In this document: positions 11,848 to 24,689 of the stretch, piece after piece
Numbering within the stretch: position 1 is the stretch's first letter
Layout: each line of letters begins with the position of its first letter
DNA from: Antedon mediterranea
Lineage: Eukaryota > Echinodermata > Crinoidea > Comatulida > Antedonidae
Length of the DNA stretch: 64,000 bases
NCBI RefSeq assembly: GCF_964355755.1
Contig: NC_092674.1
Coordinates: forward strand, 22,658,001 to 22,722,000
Direction of reading: 5' to 3'
The notes under the pieces: generated by a model
Databases searched by the model: none
The model's input: only the letters and a program-made list of their open reading frames with translations
What the model was told of the DNA's origin: nothing
Position numbers and translations under genes: made by a program

Positions 11848-13080
11848 GCGGCGCATACTAAAGTTGGTTTTGGAACACGCACAATCCTACAATGTTTTTA
11901 AAAATCTGCCGTGCAATTGTTACTGTGCAATAGGACTAATACGAAACGGCACGTGATACGAAATTAACCAATTGATTAGCAATGATTATCAATAATGATG
12001 TGTGTAAGACATTTTAAATGACGAAAAATTGACTTTTGTATTTTTAGTCGCGTGCAACGCGACTTTACAGCTCACTATTTCGGTTGGTCGGTCGGTAAAC
12101 ACTAACTTGAGCACACGACGGCAACTATAATATATATGGCTTTGTTTTTTTATTCGCCGCACAAATTGTGTATTTTACACTGTCGAATTTGTACAAATTT
12201 GCTAACTTTGTAATAAGGCATGCTATTTTTTTTCGTGGGCGGTATTTGTCAATACAGTATTGGATTAAGATTTACTATATATTGGAGAATATGCAACTAC
12301 TAGGGGAAAATTTTGAACAAACTTCATTAATTTTAATTATGTTATGCTTGTTGCATATATTTCAAAAATAAACTTTGTAGCAGGAAATTCGTAAAATAAA
12401 AAACAAATATGTACACCTTTTCATACTTAAAAAAACCACACGATTATAAACATAACTTATATAACCTGATTAAAAAAAACATAAAATCCTTTCCAATAAC
12501 AACCATATACTTCATGTTGTTCTGTTCAACCATCTAATTAATGATAGATTATTATTGAAAGGTTTCTATACGAATGACGTTTGATTTTGTTATATTTATG
12601 CCCCGGGTGTTGGCGTAATATCTATCAAGTGGACAGATTAGACTGACAGTAATTTAGGATGAAGTTTCTCTCGATATTTAGGTAATACGATGGTTTGTAT
12701 ATCACTAAATGACCCGTACATATTATTTCATCTCCGCTTTTCCGAAACGCTCAATGCTCGCAACGACTTTTTTAGGTACCTTATCGAAATCAAATAGCCA
12801 ATAAAGAAGATTCTGATACCGATTTGGTGCTTTGCTTCTAATACTTACAATTACTGATGTGTTTTAATAGACTATAACAGCGTGTCTTTCGCTCGGAATG
12901 ATCATTTTAAAGGTCGAGGGCTCAACGCCAACGACTTTGTCATTTACTTTGAGCTGATAACATATGCCCTAAAGAAATATTTAAATAGAGTGTTTGGCAG
13001 CGAACCCTCTATCAAATCATTATTGTATAATACCTTCTTCTTATTTTGCTGCAGTGCTGGCGATGAAGAAGTGTCTGGCA
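11846..13080. other. No gene recognised
   Basis: Apart from the family F fragment at 12045-12140 I see only AT-rich sequence. Frames at 12168-12371 and 12882-13091 are chance-sized and carry no domain. Confidence 0.5.
12045..12140. repeat. Family F end fragment
   Basis: tttagtcgcgtgcaacgcga, ctcactatttcggttggtcg and gtcggtaaacactaac align with the reverse complement of the right end of 60325-61076. It ends in tataatatatatggc, as the copy at 29920 does. Confidence 0.5.
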
Positions 13081-13088
13081 CCGTTTCT

Positions 13089-13201
13089 TAAGGCTGTGGT
13101 ACAATAGGACGATAACGATTTACGATATAAACATACAGTGCACTGTGTCCTAAGGCTGTGGTACAATAGGACGATAACGATTTACGATATAAACATACAG
13201 T
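13089..13201. repeat. Two-copy direct repeat, 62-bp period
   Basis: A 51-base stretch starting taaggctgtggtacaatagg is identical at 13089-13139 and 13151-13201, with an 11-base linker. The identity implies very recent duplication. Confidence 0.9.
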
Positions 13202-13297
13202 ACATTTTTCCTACATAAAACCAAAAAAAGAAGAAATTTCATCCCAGAATTAATCAATATAAAAATTTATGCAAATTATATATATTTTTTTTAAATC

Positions 13298-13394
13298 CCA
13301 TCAAATGACGTCATGATCAATAAATAAATAATAATAAAATCATTGTATCGTCCCGATATTGTTGTTACTAATAATTACGTCATTTGATTGGATG
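13298..13394. mobile_element. Inverted repeat family C, second copy
   Basis: ccatcaaatgacgtca on the left and tacgtcatttgattggatg on the right form imperfect inverted ends about 15 bases long around an AT-rich core of about 65 bp. Confidence 0.55.
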
Positions 13395-13702
13395 TAGGTG
13401 GTTATCCTACCGTAAGATGAAAACTGTTTATATTTATTTTGCTTTATGTAGAATGAAAAATTGATATTTATCTATTTTTATCGTCGAGTGTAAATGGGCC
13501 TTTACTCAACTTTTCCTAATTAAATAATGATAAAGTATCGTTTCTCTAACAACAAATGTATCGATTGATATCCAATGGGAATGCGAAGACAGTTACTAGT
13601 GTCTACTCTGATTTATGTTGTTTTTCGTTTTTTTATTGTTGAGGCCTGTTTTATATGTTTAATGTTGCTGCAAAAACCATGAGATTTTGTTTTAATATTA
13701 TA

Positions 13703-13829
13703 GTTGTGGAGATTTAGCTTGGTATTTAATGTTCGTGTCTTCTAGTGCGCAGGTTCCGGGTTCAATCCTGACTCTGGTTGTAAATACTCAAAAATTATTT
13801 CTATTGGATATGTATACAAACAAAAATTG
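13703..13829 (+). mobile_element. tRNA-derived SINE, internally deleted copy
   Basis: It has gtggagatttagcttggt (A-box region), ggttccgggttcaatcctga (B-box region, near consensus) and a tail tggatatgtatacaaac. The body between the head and tail is about 70 bases shorter than in the copy at 54478-54674. Confidence 0.68.
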
Positions 13830-14943
13830 TTTTCAAATGGTGCAGTTGCCTGACGTCATTTTAAATTTTCATCTTGAGTAAGTTGAGTAAATGTTGAAAT
13901 ATTTAGGAACCCTTTAAAAAAAATTGAACTTAATTGAAATTATGAATACGCCAGGAATTATTAGCTAAACATAGGCCAAACATCTAGTCTATACAACAGT
14001 GCGTGTATTTATTATGCATGGACAAATTAGCACCAAAGTGGTTTGTTATGGTTCGTACCCATTTCAGTCCCAGATTCACGATTTGGTCTTGGTGACAACT
14101 AAATGCGTCCTGCAACTGCAAACGGGTACCTATACCTTTTGATTTTTGGTAATCGCTTCGGTAGCGGCGTGAATATTTTCAATTAATAGCCACGCAATTA
14201 ACAAAAATATTTCCTGCGGCTTACAGAATGACGTAGACGTAGGCGAATTCCGCTTTATATTAAGGTCACGTGTCTTTGAGCAATATTTTAACTTGTTTTA
14301 ATTACCGTACTGTTCGATTGGTGTTTTTTTTTTATAAATTTCGGCATGATAACTCCATTATAAAATGTTAAACATTGGTCGAAACTTGTTGAAAATATTG
14401 CTATGATTTTGTTATACGAGCGTTCAATGTCGATAATAACAGTGCCGTATAGCTTTTACTCGCGTGTGCGTTGAGATTTTGTCTCCTTTAAGGTGCCATT
14501 CATCATGAATTGTACGTGCGAGAGTAAAATTTCCGGCCATCTAGGAGTGCTAGTGAACTAAATTCGCTTCTTCACTGAGAAGCGAAAACCAAGCTAAAAT
14601 ACTTCGTGTCCGAATCACCCCGAACAAAAAAAGTATTTGATTTCTATATATTTATCTTAAGTTATTCACTGCAACAACAAAAAATCCAACAAAAATAATT
14701 ATGTTATAAAAAAAAACAGAATAAACGTGTCTGTATAAGATAATGGTCTTCCCGTTTTTTCTTCATTAATTCTTTTTCAATTTAATTTTTGGTGAAAATG
14801 GATAGCTTCTATGTGATATTAATGTTAATTAACTTTAATGTATAATTCATTTTAAAAGAGATTACTTACTTAATGCATATAATTGTATTCCATCAGCATA
14901 CTCTATATAATAAAAATATGCATTTTAGTATATTAATATTTCA

Positions 14944-15254
14944 GTGTAATTATTACTCTCAAATGCCGACTAGAGTACATACTTCTTTGAACTGCCACAT
15001 CTAGTGTTTTACATAGATTGAACAGAGAACAAATTTATACTCTTAGAATTGAATATTGACACTAAAGTACAACGTGGATTACGATAATGTGGATTTCTAT
15101 TGTACCGCAATAAAGATGCATTGGTCGTTATTATATATTTTTAAAAAGCACTCTGATAAATCTGCCTATAAATTGTATTGTAAACTTGTGACCTAAAGTC
15201 ATGTTATATATCAAGAAAGAGTTAAAGTACATCTATTTATAATCTCCATGTTAC
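14944..15254. repeat. Old direct duplication, left copy
   Basis: tattgacactaaagtacaac, gtggattacgataatgtgga, aatctgcctataaattgt, aagaaagagttaaagta and aatctccat recur in order in 15374-15628. By eye about 75-80% identical with indels. Confidence 0.65.
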
Positions 15255-15373
15255 GAAAAAAAATGTCACCCTTGACCTACGACCCGGAAGTCAATGAAAA
15301 TCGCCCGTAAACGTAACAAGGTAGGCCTATGTTTGGAAGGAAAAAGGGTGTAACATCCATAAATTATATTAAT

Positions 15374-15628
15374 TGTAAGTAATTATTATTTTAAAATACC
15401 GACTTTACATAATGCTTTCGAACATAAAACATAAAATTCGTAGCATTGTATATTGACACTGATGTACAACGTGGATTATGAAAGTGTGGATTTGTACCGT
15501 AATAAATATTGGTTATTTAGGCCCTATGTAGAAAGCACTCAAAATAAATCTGCCTATAAATCGTGTGATCTAGAGTTATTTATGTATAAAGAAAGAGTTA
15601 AAGTAATCTCAAATCTCCATAATGAAAC
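15374..15628. repeat. Old direct duplication, right copy
   Basis: This is the partner of 14944-15254, about 395 bases downstream. The 60-codon frame here (15453-15635) is broken in the left copy, so I treat it as noncoding. Either a tandem segmental duplication or two members of an unrecognised repeat. Confidence 0.65.
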
Positions 15629-15639
15629 TAAATAAATAA

Positions 15640-17280
15640 AGAGAAACATGTATAAGAAAAAAGCATAACAATTACATTTATCTTTACGTAAGTCTAATAT
15701 TTATTTTATTAAAGCATGTTCAGAATTAAGAATTGACAGTTCATTTTAGATTATAACAACTAGGGAATATTTTATTATATTATTATGTAGGCCCTGGATA
15801 TAATATATTATTAATACGCAGAGACTTAAGAATAAGCATATATCATTTTGTAGATACTGTGGTTTATAACAAAAAAAGGCCGGTTATGGTAAATATTGTC
15901 AGAACTGGTAACTGAAAAGTGTTGAAAAGGGATATTAACAATATCTTACTTAATTTTGATTGGAGACGTGAGTCCAAGAGGATTGTACCACGCCCTCTCA
16001 GTTCACAAAATAGAATCGTGTTAAACTTTGTTTTCACACAATTCTTGCTTATTACTAGAGATATTTTCAAAAATATTATTACATTTTAAACTACTGTACA
16101 TTACGTTCTTATTATCTCACAACCTGATATTTTAATTTTTCGTTAAATCTATTTCCGTAAGCCGAGGTTATACATTGCGGCAGTCATATGAGCTTGCGCG
16201 TTGTTATAGAGATGCTATAGAACAGGAAATTTCACATTAAAAGACTACTTCATTAAAGGTTATATTATTTTGAAAATATAACAAATGTTTCAAATTACAA
16301 TTTTTCAATCCATTTTCGCAATTGATTGGAAATAGATTATATAACGTTTTTATATGGAAAACGCGTATTTTGTTACGTTATAAATAATATTATTATACCC
16401 ATCTGCATGTTTCATCAGTTATAATTTGTATAACAAGTACGGGTCCACAATAGACCAAAAATCACCTACAATAAATTATCATATCTGAATATAACGTCAT
16501 TGAAAGTAACATAAAAAATGTGTTTTTGTACGATTTTGTTGTTTCTTTTGAATATGATTATTAATGATAAATCTATCAAGATTTTTCATTTCACATTTTG
16601 CAGTTCTTATCCCGTGTATACCAATTGTTTTGGTGATTTCATAATGCTATCTTACATTATGTCTACTTTCATGTCTCACACCGTTTATTGGTCTCTTTCA
16701 ATGACAGCCTAACATCTTTCCCTCTCTCCCCCCACCCCACTCTCGACCAAATTCATTTGAAACAGTGTCCGATTTTGTCTATTACATTTTAGTGGAACCT
16801 TCGTCTTGTATGTTATTCGCACTGTGGACTTACCATATGGCCTGATTTTGAACTTGGATATAATAACCAATGGATGACCTTTTAAGAAAATGAGAAGTAA
16901 TAATAAGTTCGTTATTAATTGAAATTGAAAAAAAAAACCACGTGTAATTATCCACGTTGTGTTGTCCACGAAGATAAAACTGTTCAAAGCAACACAGATC
17001 TAATCTTATTTAAACTTGTGTAATTTGAGCAATGCTCATTTGTGAAAATTGCATATCAGTTTCATTTTTTTCTGACATGATATTTTTTCCCATTTTCATA
17101 ATCAATCAGCATCTTATTATGTTTCCATATGAAACGTACCTATTAATTTGAAAACTATAATCCATTAAACTTGTTTGGAATTCATTTTATGAAAAAAACC
17201 TAATCAAGATAGATCATTATAGTTAGAACTTATCACCAAATGAATACGCATATGAGTTAATATTATTTGTTCGAATTGGT
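15640..17280. other. No gene recognised
   Basis: AT-rich unique-looking sequence. The minus-strand frames at 15864-16070 and 16709-16987 are short and match no family I know. Confidence 0.5.
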
Positions 17281-17290
17281 CGGCATTATA

Positions 17291-17387
17291 TAAGCACGTG
17301 TTTACACTATCAATTTGATCACTACCATTGGACACATCACATTTTGTTGTCAAACTAGTTTGATTTGATAGTGTGGACAGAGCTTTA
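17291..17387. mobile_element. MITE family A, short copy
   Basis: The right end gatagtgtggacagagcttt is well conserved. The left end (taagcacgtgtttacactat) has several changes. The 97-bp length suggests an internal deletion. The inner words 'acatcac attttgttgtca' are shared with the copy at 61468. Confidence 0.65.
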
Positions 17388-17613
17388 AGTGTATAAACCA
17401 TAAAGTGGGACCTAAACTTCTCATTTGGTGCACATTTATCGATTAATTATAACCAAGAGTGGTCCACCAGTTATAGACAGTCTTGATGAAAACATGATAA
17501 AGACAAGGTCAGTTGTATTACTATACGATTTAGAGGACACTTCCAATAACTTTCGTCATGTTTTTGCTGATAATTCAGTTATTAGTCGGGTCAAAATATG
17601 AAAATATAGGGCC

Positions 17614-17943
17614 TAACCCCAAAAACAATGGCAAGAAAATGTTTTTTGATGTATTACAATAAAATATGGTCTCAAAAACGTCATGCCATATATGTCAAAG
17701 GTCACAAAATGGAATTTTCGGTCATGTTTCAACAAAATGTTCAAAAAGTGTATATACAATAAACATATATATTTTGAACAATTTGACACCAAATAGAGCC
17801 GTCTACTACAAGCGGTTAACGATTTTCAAAAATTGGCGGCCATCTTTTTGAACGTCAAATTTTGAACCTTTGCGGTAGTCCGATTTGGGTAAACTTTTGA
17901 TATATATTTTTTGAGACCATTTTCTTGCAATTTTTTTGGGGTA
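17614..17943. repeat. Imperfect inverted-repeat element
   Basis: taaccccaaaaacaatggca, then agaaaatg on the left pairs with cattttcttgcaattttttt, then ggggta on the right. A second shared word, ggtctcaaaaa / tttttgagacc, lies just inside, offset by an extra 26 bases on the left. About 330 bp, probable MITE. Confidence 0.5.
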
Positions 17944-18118
17944 ATAAAACAGTTTGACTCGACTATATAGGCGCCATAATTCGAGCGGGGTTGGTGGAAT
18001 CTGCCAATGTTATTGGTATAACCCTATTGGCTTAATTATGATGTATATCGGCACAGTAAACTAGGCCAAACTAACAAAACATTTTAAACGCAAACTTATA
18101 TTATCACATGCAAATGAC

Positions 18119-18222
18119 AATATAACAAGGTAAAGGTTAGGATACAATAAGCTATGTTCTGATTAACGTTTACAGTAACTTGTATAATATTAATGAAATC
18201 TAAATATTTACCTTGTTATATT
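18119..18222. repeat. Inverted repeat, perfect 16-base arms
   Basis: aatataacaaggtaaa (18119-18134) and tttaccttgttatatt (18207-18222) pair perfectly over a 72-base spacer. A third diverged arm (atttacctcgttgtattatc) follows at 18236-18255, so a copy may be partly duplicated. Confidence 0.55.
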
Positions 18223-18918
18223 ATCCAACCGTAACATTTACCTCGTTGTATTATCACATTCACGTTATATTTGCTTCATGATAACTGAGTCGTTGTGAAG
18301 CTATAAGCTGACCCATCACATATTATTACTTCATGATTCATAGTACAGCATAAAGTAGGCCTATTGTTTGATATTTCATTGATATTATAATCCAAATTTA
18401 TGTTGCATTGCTACCTTTATTTGGTTTCCATCAATCACACTTTATTATAACATATTAAATATTTAAGATATGTATTAGTGCAGAATTTGTATTTATTCTC
18501 CATAAGGTTTTTGAGTGAATTATGACCAGTATTATTTTACGTTACTGCCATAATTGTAAATAATATTAATGATGTAGAAGCTATATAACGTTATTCAAAT
18601 TCAAATTTATTCACCTCCCTTAGGAGAAACATTTAAAAACTGTACAATAAAACACATCAAAATAAAGATTTACAAGAATCAAAGATTAAAATGGTTTTAA
18701 CAAGTTAAATAAAGTGTCAAAATCATTGTTGTGAAAAAGGGCAGACTTATCGCTATCACTAGGCCTATACATTATATTACTGATACTAGTGCTAATGGTA
18801 ATGTTTTATTTTATTTTTATTTTATTTTATTCAGTCAAAACCAACAGCGATAAATACCGCCACTAACAGGTTTGAAACATAAAACAACATCAAAAACGGT
18901 TAACAATAAAATACAGAT

Positions 18919-18943
18919 AAAATATATATATATATATATATAT

Positions 18944-18982
<39 letters not shown>

Positions 18983-18995
18983 TATATATATATAG
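18919..18995. repeat. (TA)n microsatellite with GATA interruptions
   Basis: Roughly 75 bases of alternating TA broken by 'gata' steps. It follows a (TTTTA)n-rich stretch (18807-18835) that on the minus strand reads like a LINE or SINE tail. Confidence 0.9.
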
Positions 18996-19469
18996 ATATG
19001 GCATGCCATAAACAATTTCAATTAATCAAACAGGTTATGCAGGCTGTTCAAGAAGTGAACACATAATCGTCCTCTTAAAATAACCAAGTCTATCATTAAA
19101 AATATCGATATTATTGCTATTTAGATTATTAAATGTATAAGGTAGTCTATGTTGTTATTTACCTTTCATTCTAACTGTGTTGGTAGACCCCTATTTTAGT
19201 TCCTTACTTTGTAGGGACTGTTAATTCCAGTATTTTATCGATATGTGTTTTTTCATATTTATAATTTATTTATATTATTTTTTTTTTATATCTGCACTTT
19301 GTTATCAGTGAGTAGCAGATAGTTTTAATTAATACTCAGTAAATCGATATTCTTTTGTACTAAAATGTTGTAAATATGAGGACATTAACAATATGACTAT
19401 AATAATTATAGGAATTAAGTTGAATTTTACGTTTTTATTGTTCTTGTTCAACTTGAACATTTTCATTCG

Positions 19470-19725
19470 CGCTATATAACAAGGCCATATACATGGTTAA
19501 AGTCGCAAGCGCAAATTTGAGTTAGTGTTTACTGACCAACCGACCAACCTACCGAAACTGCTGAAAATGTTAAAAATTGTTTTTAAATATTTAAATTTGC
19601 CTCCAAGTGTTAATATCCAGTGTCAAAATAACAAAAAAATATGAATATGAGTTAGTGTTTACCGGCGACCGACCGGAATTTCTTAAAATGTTAACAAATG
19701 TTGACCGACTGACATAGTGAGCCAG
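19470..19725. repeat. Family F copies, two fragments
   Basis: gttagtgtttactgaccaac (19518-) and gttagtgtttaccggcgacc (19647-) are two related units. The first is preceded by tatacatggttaaagtcgca, which is the reverse complement of the corresponding part of 29920-29995. Confidence 0.5.
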
Positions 19726-20185
19726 AGAGTTAGATAGATAAATGACACACACTACCTAATAATCTTTGCAGTTTTCCATTTTCTGACATAATTTTGTATC
19801 AGGCCTGAACTAAATAATACAGTCCTATTGGTTTTGAGAGTCAAATTTTGCAAATTGTTGTCTATTTGACTATTTCAAGATAAATTCGTGATTTTTCGTA
19901 GTGATTTCAGTTTCACATTATTTTTACATTGTGTACGTCAACCATTATTATCTTAGTTCTTCTTTGTACATCTTGAATGTAGAGCTCAACTTTGGTATTT
20001 TAATGTTGACAGTGTTTCTTTTAATTTATTGTGGTGTACGAGAACATACAATAGTGTCAGTTGGGAGTTGTTTGATCGGAGATGCTCTCAATGTTCGTTC
20101 GTGTTTTAACTTACTTTATACTGCTAGACATCTGTCCTAAACATTTATGTTCCACTTGTATTAAGTTGACAATGTAGGTCTGAGC

Positions 20186-20468
20186 ATGAGTTTATAGCCT
20201 CTCTACACGAACACGAGCTTTATCGAATAATTACAACTGTCAATCAATTTTTAATCAATTTTTATCGTCTTTTATTGGGCATTTTGTTAATTATTTTATA
20301 TATTTAAATTACTTTTTTTAAATGTAAAATAATGAATGCAATGTTTTTATTACAATTACTTTTAACATTGTAAGATATAAACGAGAGGAAAATATATGTT
20401 TAAAAAATATAATTTTTATAACAGAGTATGATAATAAAAGTGGGACGAACCCACACAAGACAAAAAAA
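20186..20468 (+). mobile_element. 283-bp SINE-like element with 15-bp target duplications
   Basis: The direct repeat aatgtaggtctgagc (20171-20185 and 20469-20483) flanks the insert, which ends in a 3' hairpin GTGGGACGAACCCAC (20440-20454) and a short A tail. A second copy lies inverted at 56281-56563. Both copies begin at the same place (gagtttatagcctctct), which argues for a full-length short element rather than random 5' truncation. I see no pol III A and B boxes, so the promoter class is unclear. Confidence 0.78.
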
Positions 20469-21229
20469 AATGTAGGTCTGAGCTACCTGCATGCTATACA
20501 TGAAAAGTGCAACATATGTGCATTTTTTTAAAGTTTAAAGTCCCTTTTAAAACGTATTCTTATGCTATTAGTATATATGTCTAGAAAGCATTTGAAATTC
20601 CCAAGCATGTGTAAAATTAGATTGTACTGTGTCAGCAACCGTTTAATGACTTACTCATCGTTCAATTATCAAATACTTAGGCCTAAAAATGGACCAGTTT
20701 GGTTTGAAACTCAAATGCGTTAAGACATGCTGTCAGAAAATTTGTTTCCTTTTTATATATAAAAAACAGAAGCTCTCTGCGACCTTTAAAATGTAACTTT
20801 TGCTTGAATTCATCTTTGTTACTATGTATATAATAATCAGGTATATAAATGGGAACCCGGTTAGGTCAAGACACAACTTTTCGCTGATTACCAGCTGCAT
20901 TATGGGAGTATATTTAGATACGTGTTTAATCCAAAAAAAAGCCCTTAGAAGCATTGTGCAATAAGCGCTATATAAGGAACGAATACTATTATTAGACTAC
21001 TAGCAATTATACCCGCCCCAGGGCGGTTTTCAAAATTAGTTTACAGCCTTCTCAGTACATAACACCCGATGCCAGTATCTGCCTATACTCACCAACCTCC
21101 ACCCCATACTCTTTCTTAAAAAGTATGGGGTTATCTAAACTTAAAAGTCACCTTATTGCCAAATATTAACTTTTCCTCGGTCAATTTTTTTATTTATTTT
21201 TTTTTATTATTTTATATTTTTTTTTATTT

Positions 21230-21412
21230 TATAAATTGTCATTGTCTGTGTCTGTAATAGGTACGTCCTCCACAAGATGTGTTTTTCATCTTTCTGGGCG
21301 TGTACCTTCTTCTTTCGAAATTTTGTTTACATATTTATTGATCACTGAAATCTATTTTGTATATGAAAGGAGAAAATAAATGTTGCTTTGAATTGAATTG
21401 AATTGAACAAAT
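21230..21412 (+). mobile_element. LINE 3' UTR with (GAATT)n tail
   Basis: An AT-rich 3' UTR-like stretch reaches aataaatgttgctttgaatt and ends in three to four GAATT units (21389-21411). This tail type is common for CR1/L2-like LINEs. No coding part is visible. 20997-21140 upstream contains a ccgccccagggcgg hairpin of unknown origin. Confidence 0.5.
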
Positions 21413-21799
21413 TCTTCCCAGTGATGGACAAATTCAATTCAACCTAAGCTTCAAATTGAGAGGAGTATACCATAGCTATGATGGGTCTAATAATGGTTGA
21501 AGTACGTTGTAAATTGTGTAAATGAATAGGTGTCATTGGCTGATAATTAAAATATCTTATTTAGATACTGCGGCCCCCCAGCCTCCTAGTACAATTCCAA
21601 TCATATAGGCTACTTCATTACGCTAGTATTACAAACACACACCTGATACATGTAGTTTAAAACATTCCAAATACAGTTTCGGTCATTGTGTTAGGCATAC
21701 ATCCCCACCCCAAACTCCCAGCCGCTTCCTACTACAATCCGACCGATTCTCATAGAAGAATGAGTACCGGTTAGGTTTCTCTTGATTTGAAAAATGAAA

Positions 21800-21965
21800 T
21801 ACTAAGACCTCTATTAAGGACCTTCGGGACCAAACAGAGTGTCCTGTGAATAGTGGTGTCCCCTGAATAGTGGTTGGTCATAGTGGTAGTGCTTCTCGTG
21901 TCCCATTATATTGTCCCCTGGACAGAGGGGTCCCGTTTGGGTGTTCTATTTACTTCATTGTCACT
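21800..21965. repeat. Dispersed repeat with 'gtcccctgaatagtgg' words
   Basis: acctctattaaggaccttcg, ggaccaaacagagtgtcctg and two near-copies of gtgaatagtggtgtccc/ctgaatagtggttgg. Similar wording (accttcaagacccaacaaag, tgtccc) occurs at 44560-44700 and more faintly at 55250-55310, so a dispersed family is likely. The overlapping frames at 21870-22163 are not credible genes. Confidence 0.45.
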
Positions 21966-22163
21966 CAAATTGGCGAATTAAATTTAAAAAGAAAGCAGAT
22001 CTTGATTCGTGTAAAATGTATGCCGCTCGTATGTCGAGAAATAGCAGAAGGTGCCAGGCCAGACTTAGGCTTACTATTCCCACTGTGGCCAAAATCTAAT
22101 ATCTTGCGCACACACTGGTCATATGCCCTACACCGTCGGATGTTCCGTGTGCTTTACTTTTAA

Positions 22164-23570
22164 AATGTAATCTGCTATTTAAAATGAGCATAAAGAAACT
22201 TATTTATCATGAATTGAGTACATTATGAAATAATTAGCAGCAACAAGAAATGTTTTTGAAATTCGTTAAAGTGTTTGAAATTACAAATAGTAATTATTAG
22301 CTTATATAAACATTGAGAAGGTGCATGGGTATAGGCATGAGAAATTTAGTTCAGTTTATTATGCAGTGCCCCCAACTGATGTCATATTTAACTCGATTGT
22401 AGACGTCTCTACTGGGACTCCGCATACGGATTTTGCCATTTAAAGAACCTTAAAAGATATAATTATTGTCAATTAAACAATGGAATACGACATAAGCACT
22501 TAGAAAGTTATTCCACTGCGCTCTTTTAAAAATATCATTACGTTCAAGTGACGTCATATTTGCCGTCAATATTATAAGTTAAGTACGTCATATAAGCTTG
22601 CGCCTGCGGAATTTTGAATAAAAATTTGTCTCCTTGTTTTTATTATATCGTTTTGTCTTATACAATATAACCATAATGCTCATTGTCATTAAAGTTGTGA
22701 ACGTTTTATGGCTGATTACAATACATAATATATTGCCTCATTCAAACATTCAGTTAAAAGTTAATAAAAAATCGCCAATGTCATTTTTATCTGCTGTATA
22801 AATCCGATAAAATTTTACCTCGAGACAGGCCTCGTGTTGCGCTATATCAATTGTTAAAGAATTCTTCTAGACTTCAGCCTACTTACTACTATAAATTATT
22901 TAAATATTTTTTTATTTTATATTTATTTATTTACACATTATATCCATTTGATTAGTTGATTTTGTATCACATGGCCTTGGTCCATTGAATGGTGATGTTC
23001 TATTGAATGGTTCTATTCAACAACCGGCTTTAAAATAATGTTGATATTTTGTGTGGCACGACAGCGTTCAGACAATTAGAAAGAAAAATAATATATAAAT
23101 TAAAGATTCCTTTCATAATTATTGTCAGTAAATGCGGCACACAAATCGTGTTTCTCTCCCGTGCGTTGGCCTACTTTTCTTTTTTATCTGGTTACTTTTT
23201 TGGTGACCTTTTCTTAGAAGTGCATTAATTATTGAAAGATAAAAAAATGGTCGGCAAAGTCGATTGGTAATATCTGACAATTCAGATTAATGCTTGACCA
23301 ACGATTTATCTGGATTGGCCATTAGCAAGTAAAAAGTTCACTTATAGGACAACATGCTAAAACTAAAGTACCTTAATCTCTATGTTTAGACTGTGATTCA
23401 TTCGTATTCATTCTATGCTGGAGCTGTTGTTTGACGAGCATAATCATGTTTGGCAACGAAAGTCTCCAAGCGCTGTATATAAGCAAGTGAAAAGGAGTGG
23501 GGCAATAAACGTACTATTTTTATTAAAGTATATTATGTTAACATTTTAGAAACCTCGCTCTATCCCCCTT
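22164..23570. other. No gene recognised
   Basis: AT-rich. Contains one TGACGTCA (near 22551) and scattered T-rich runs; no gene or clear mobile element. Confidence 0.5.
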
Positions 23571-23577
23571 GCCTCCA

Positions 23578-23650
23578 ATCCTCCCCCTCCCCTCCCCTCC
23601 CTCTCTCTCTCTCTCTCTCTCTATCTCCCTCCCCCTCTCACCTCCTTTTT
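23578..23650. repeat. Polypyrimidine tract (CT/CCCT)n
   Basis: Almost pure C and T on the + strand: ccctcccctccctctctctc and so on. The minus-strand frame of Arg/Glu/Gly repeats here is an artefact of it. Confidence 0.9.
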
Positions 23651-23654
23651 CCTC

Positions 23655-23710
23655 CACCCGAATAAAGGCCTCTCTTGAATAAACAATCCCTAAAAATCCT
23701 ACTGAACAAT
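23655..23710. repeat. Fragment of family G repeat
   Basis: cgaataaaggcctctcttga, then ataaacaatccctaaaaatc and ctactgaacaat match the inner part of 32198-32842 (tttgaataatcacctcccta, aaatcttcctgaacaat). Confidence 0.5.
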
Positions 23711-24689
23711 CTTTATAAGCAACATTTAGCTCGTGTATAAGTGACGGCGTCACGCAGTGACAATGTCATTTGACTTGGTTTAAAATTAGTTGGAATATCG
23801 CTTAAACTCAGTCACAATGTTACTATAAGCTAATAATAACATTATATGATTTAGAAGTGATTGTATGAAGGTTATTTCCTTCTGGTTCGTTTAATAGGCC
23901 TAATAAATCAAAAGTCAAAATATAAAGTGTATACATTATAAAATAAAGTTAATCTCACTTACGGTAACTTATTTTTTAAAGTAGGCCTAGTGTATGTTTT
24001 AACTTTTTTATTTAATTTGCTGATCACAATTATGAGTTTAATGATCGTTATTTTTTTTTTTTTCATCTTTAAGCAATTTACCATACGAAAATAGATAATA
24101 AAAAGAGCCAATAATAGTAAAGATTCTCATCAAAACATTTTTTTTTCTGTTTGGTCCAACACAGCATGCTCTATTAATCGAAGTAACATTACAATTGTAT
24201 TAGAAAGGCCTAACGGATAATAAGATAGTTAACAAATATAATTTAAACTAGGTCACACGTAGATGACATTAAACTTAGGTTAAAAACATTAGGCCTAACT
24301 GCAGCTCGATCGATAAAGAAGTTGATAAAATGTAATGATACGTAACTTTTTATATTTTTCTATTAACCGCCAGTAATATTCAATATAGACACTAAGTCGT
24401 GATGAGATAAAAGGTCATGGTAACACGCGTGTTCGTTCCAGCGATTACGTTTGCAATTTATAATTAGCACTGGGTACTGCATATACATAATTTTACATCA
24501 TTTTTATATTATTTTTTATCAGACAACCTTGATGGCGCTGTTTATCGATTTTTGTTTTTCTACGCTATTCAATGCACGTCTTAATATCTGATTGTGCGCC
24601 GTATTGCGATTTTGCTTTCAAGCTTCCATTAATGAAAGAATAAGCAAATCTATGACGTAACGCACACCGTGATCGTATCTAGTTTGCTG

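Noticed and set aside
18872-19066. Frame of alternating Ile and Tyr
   Set aside because: It is the translation of a (TA)n microsatellite.
23538-23753. Arg/Glu/Gly-rich minus frame
   Set aside because: It is the complement of a polypyrimidine tract.
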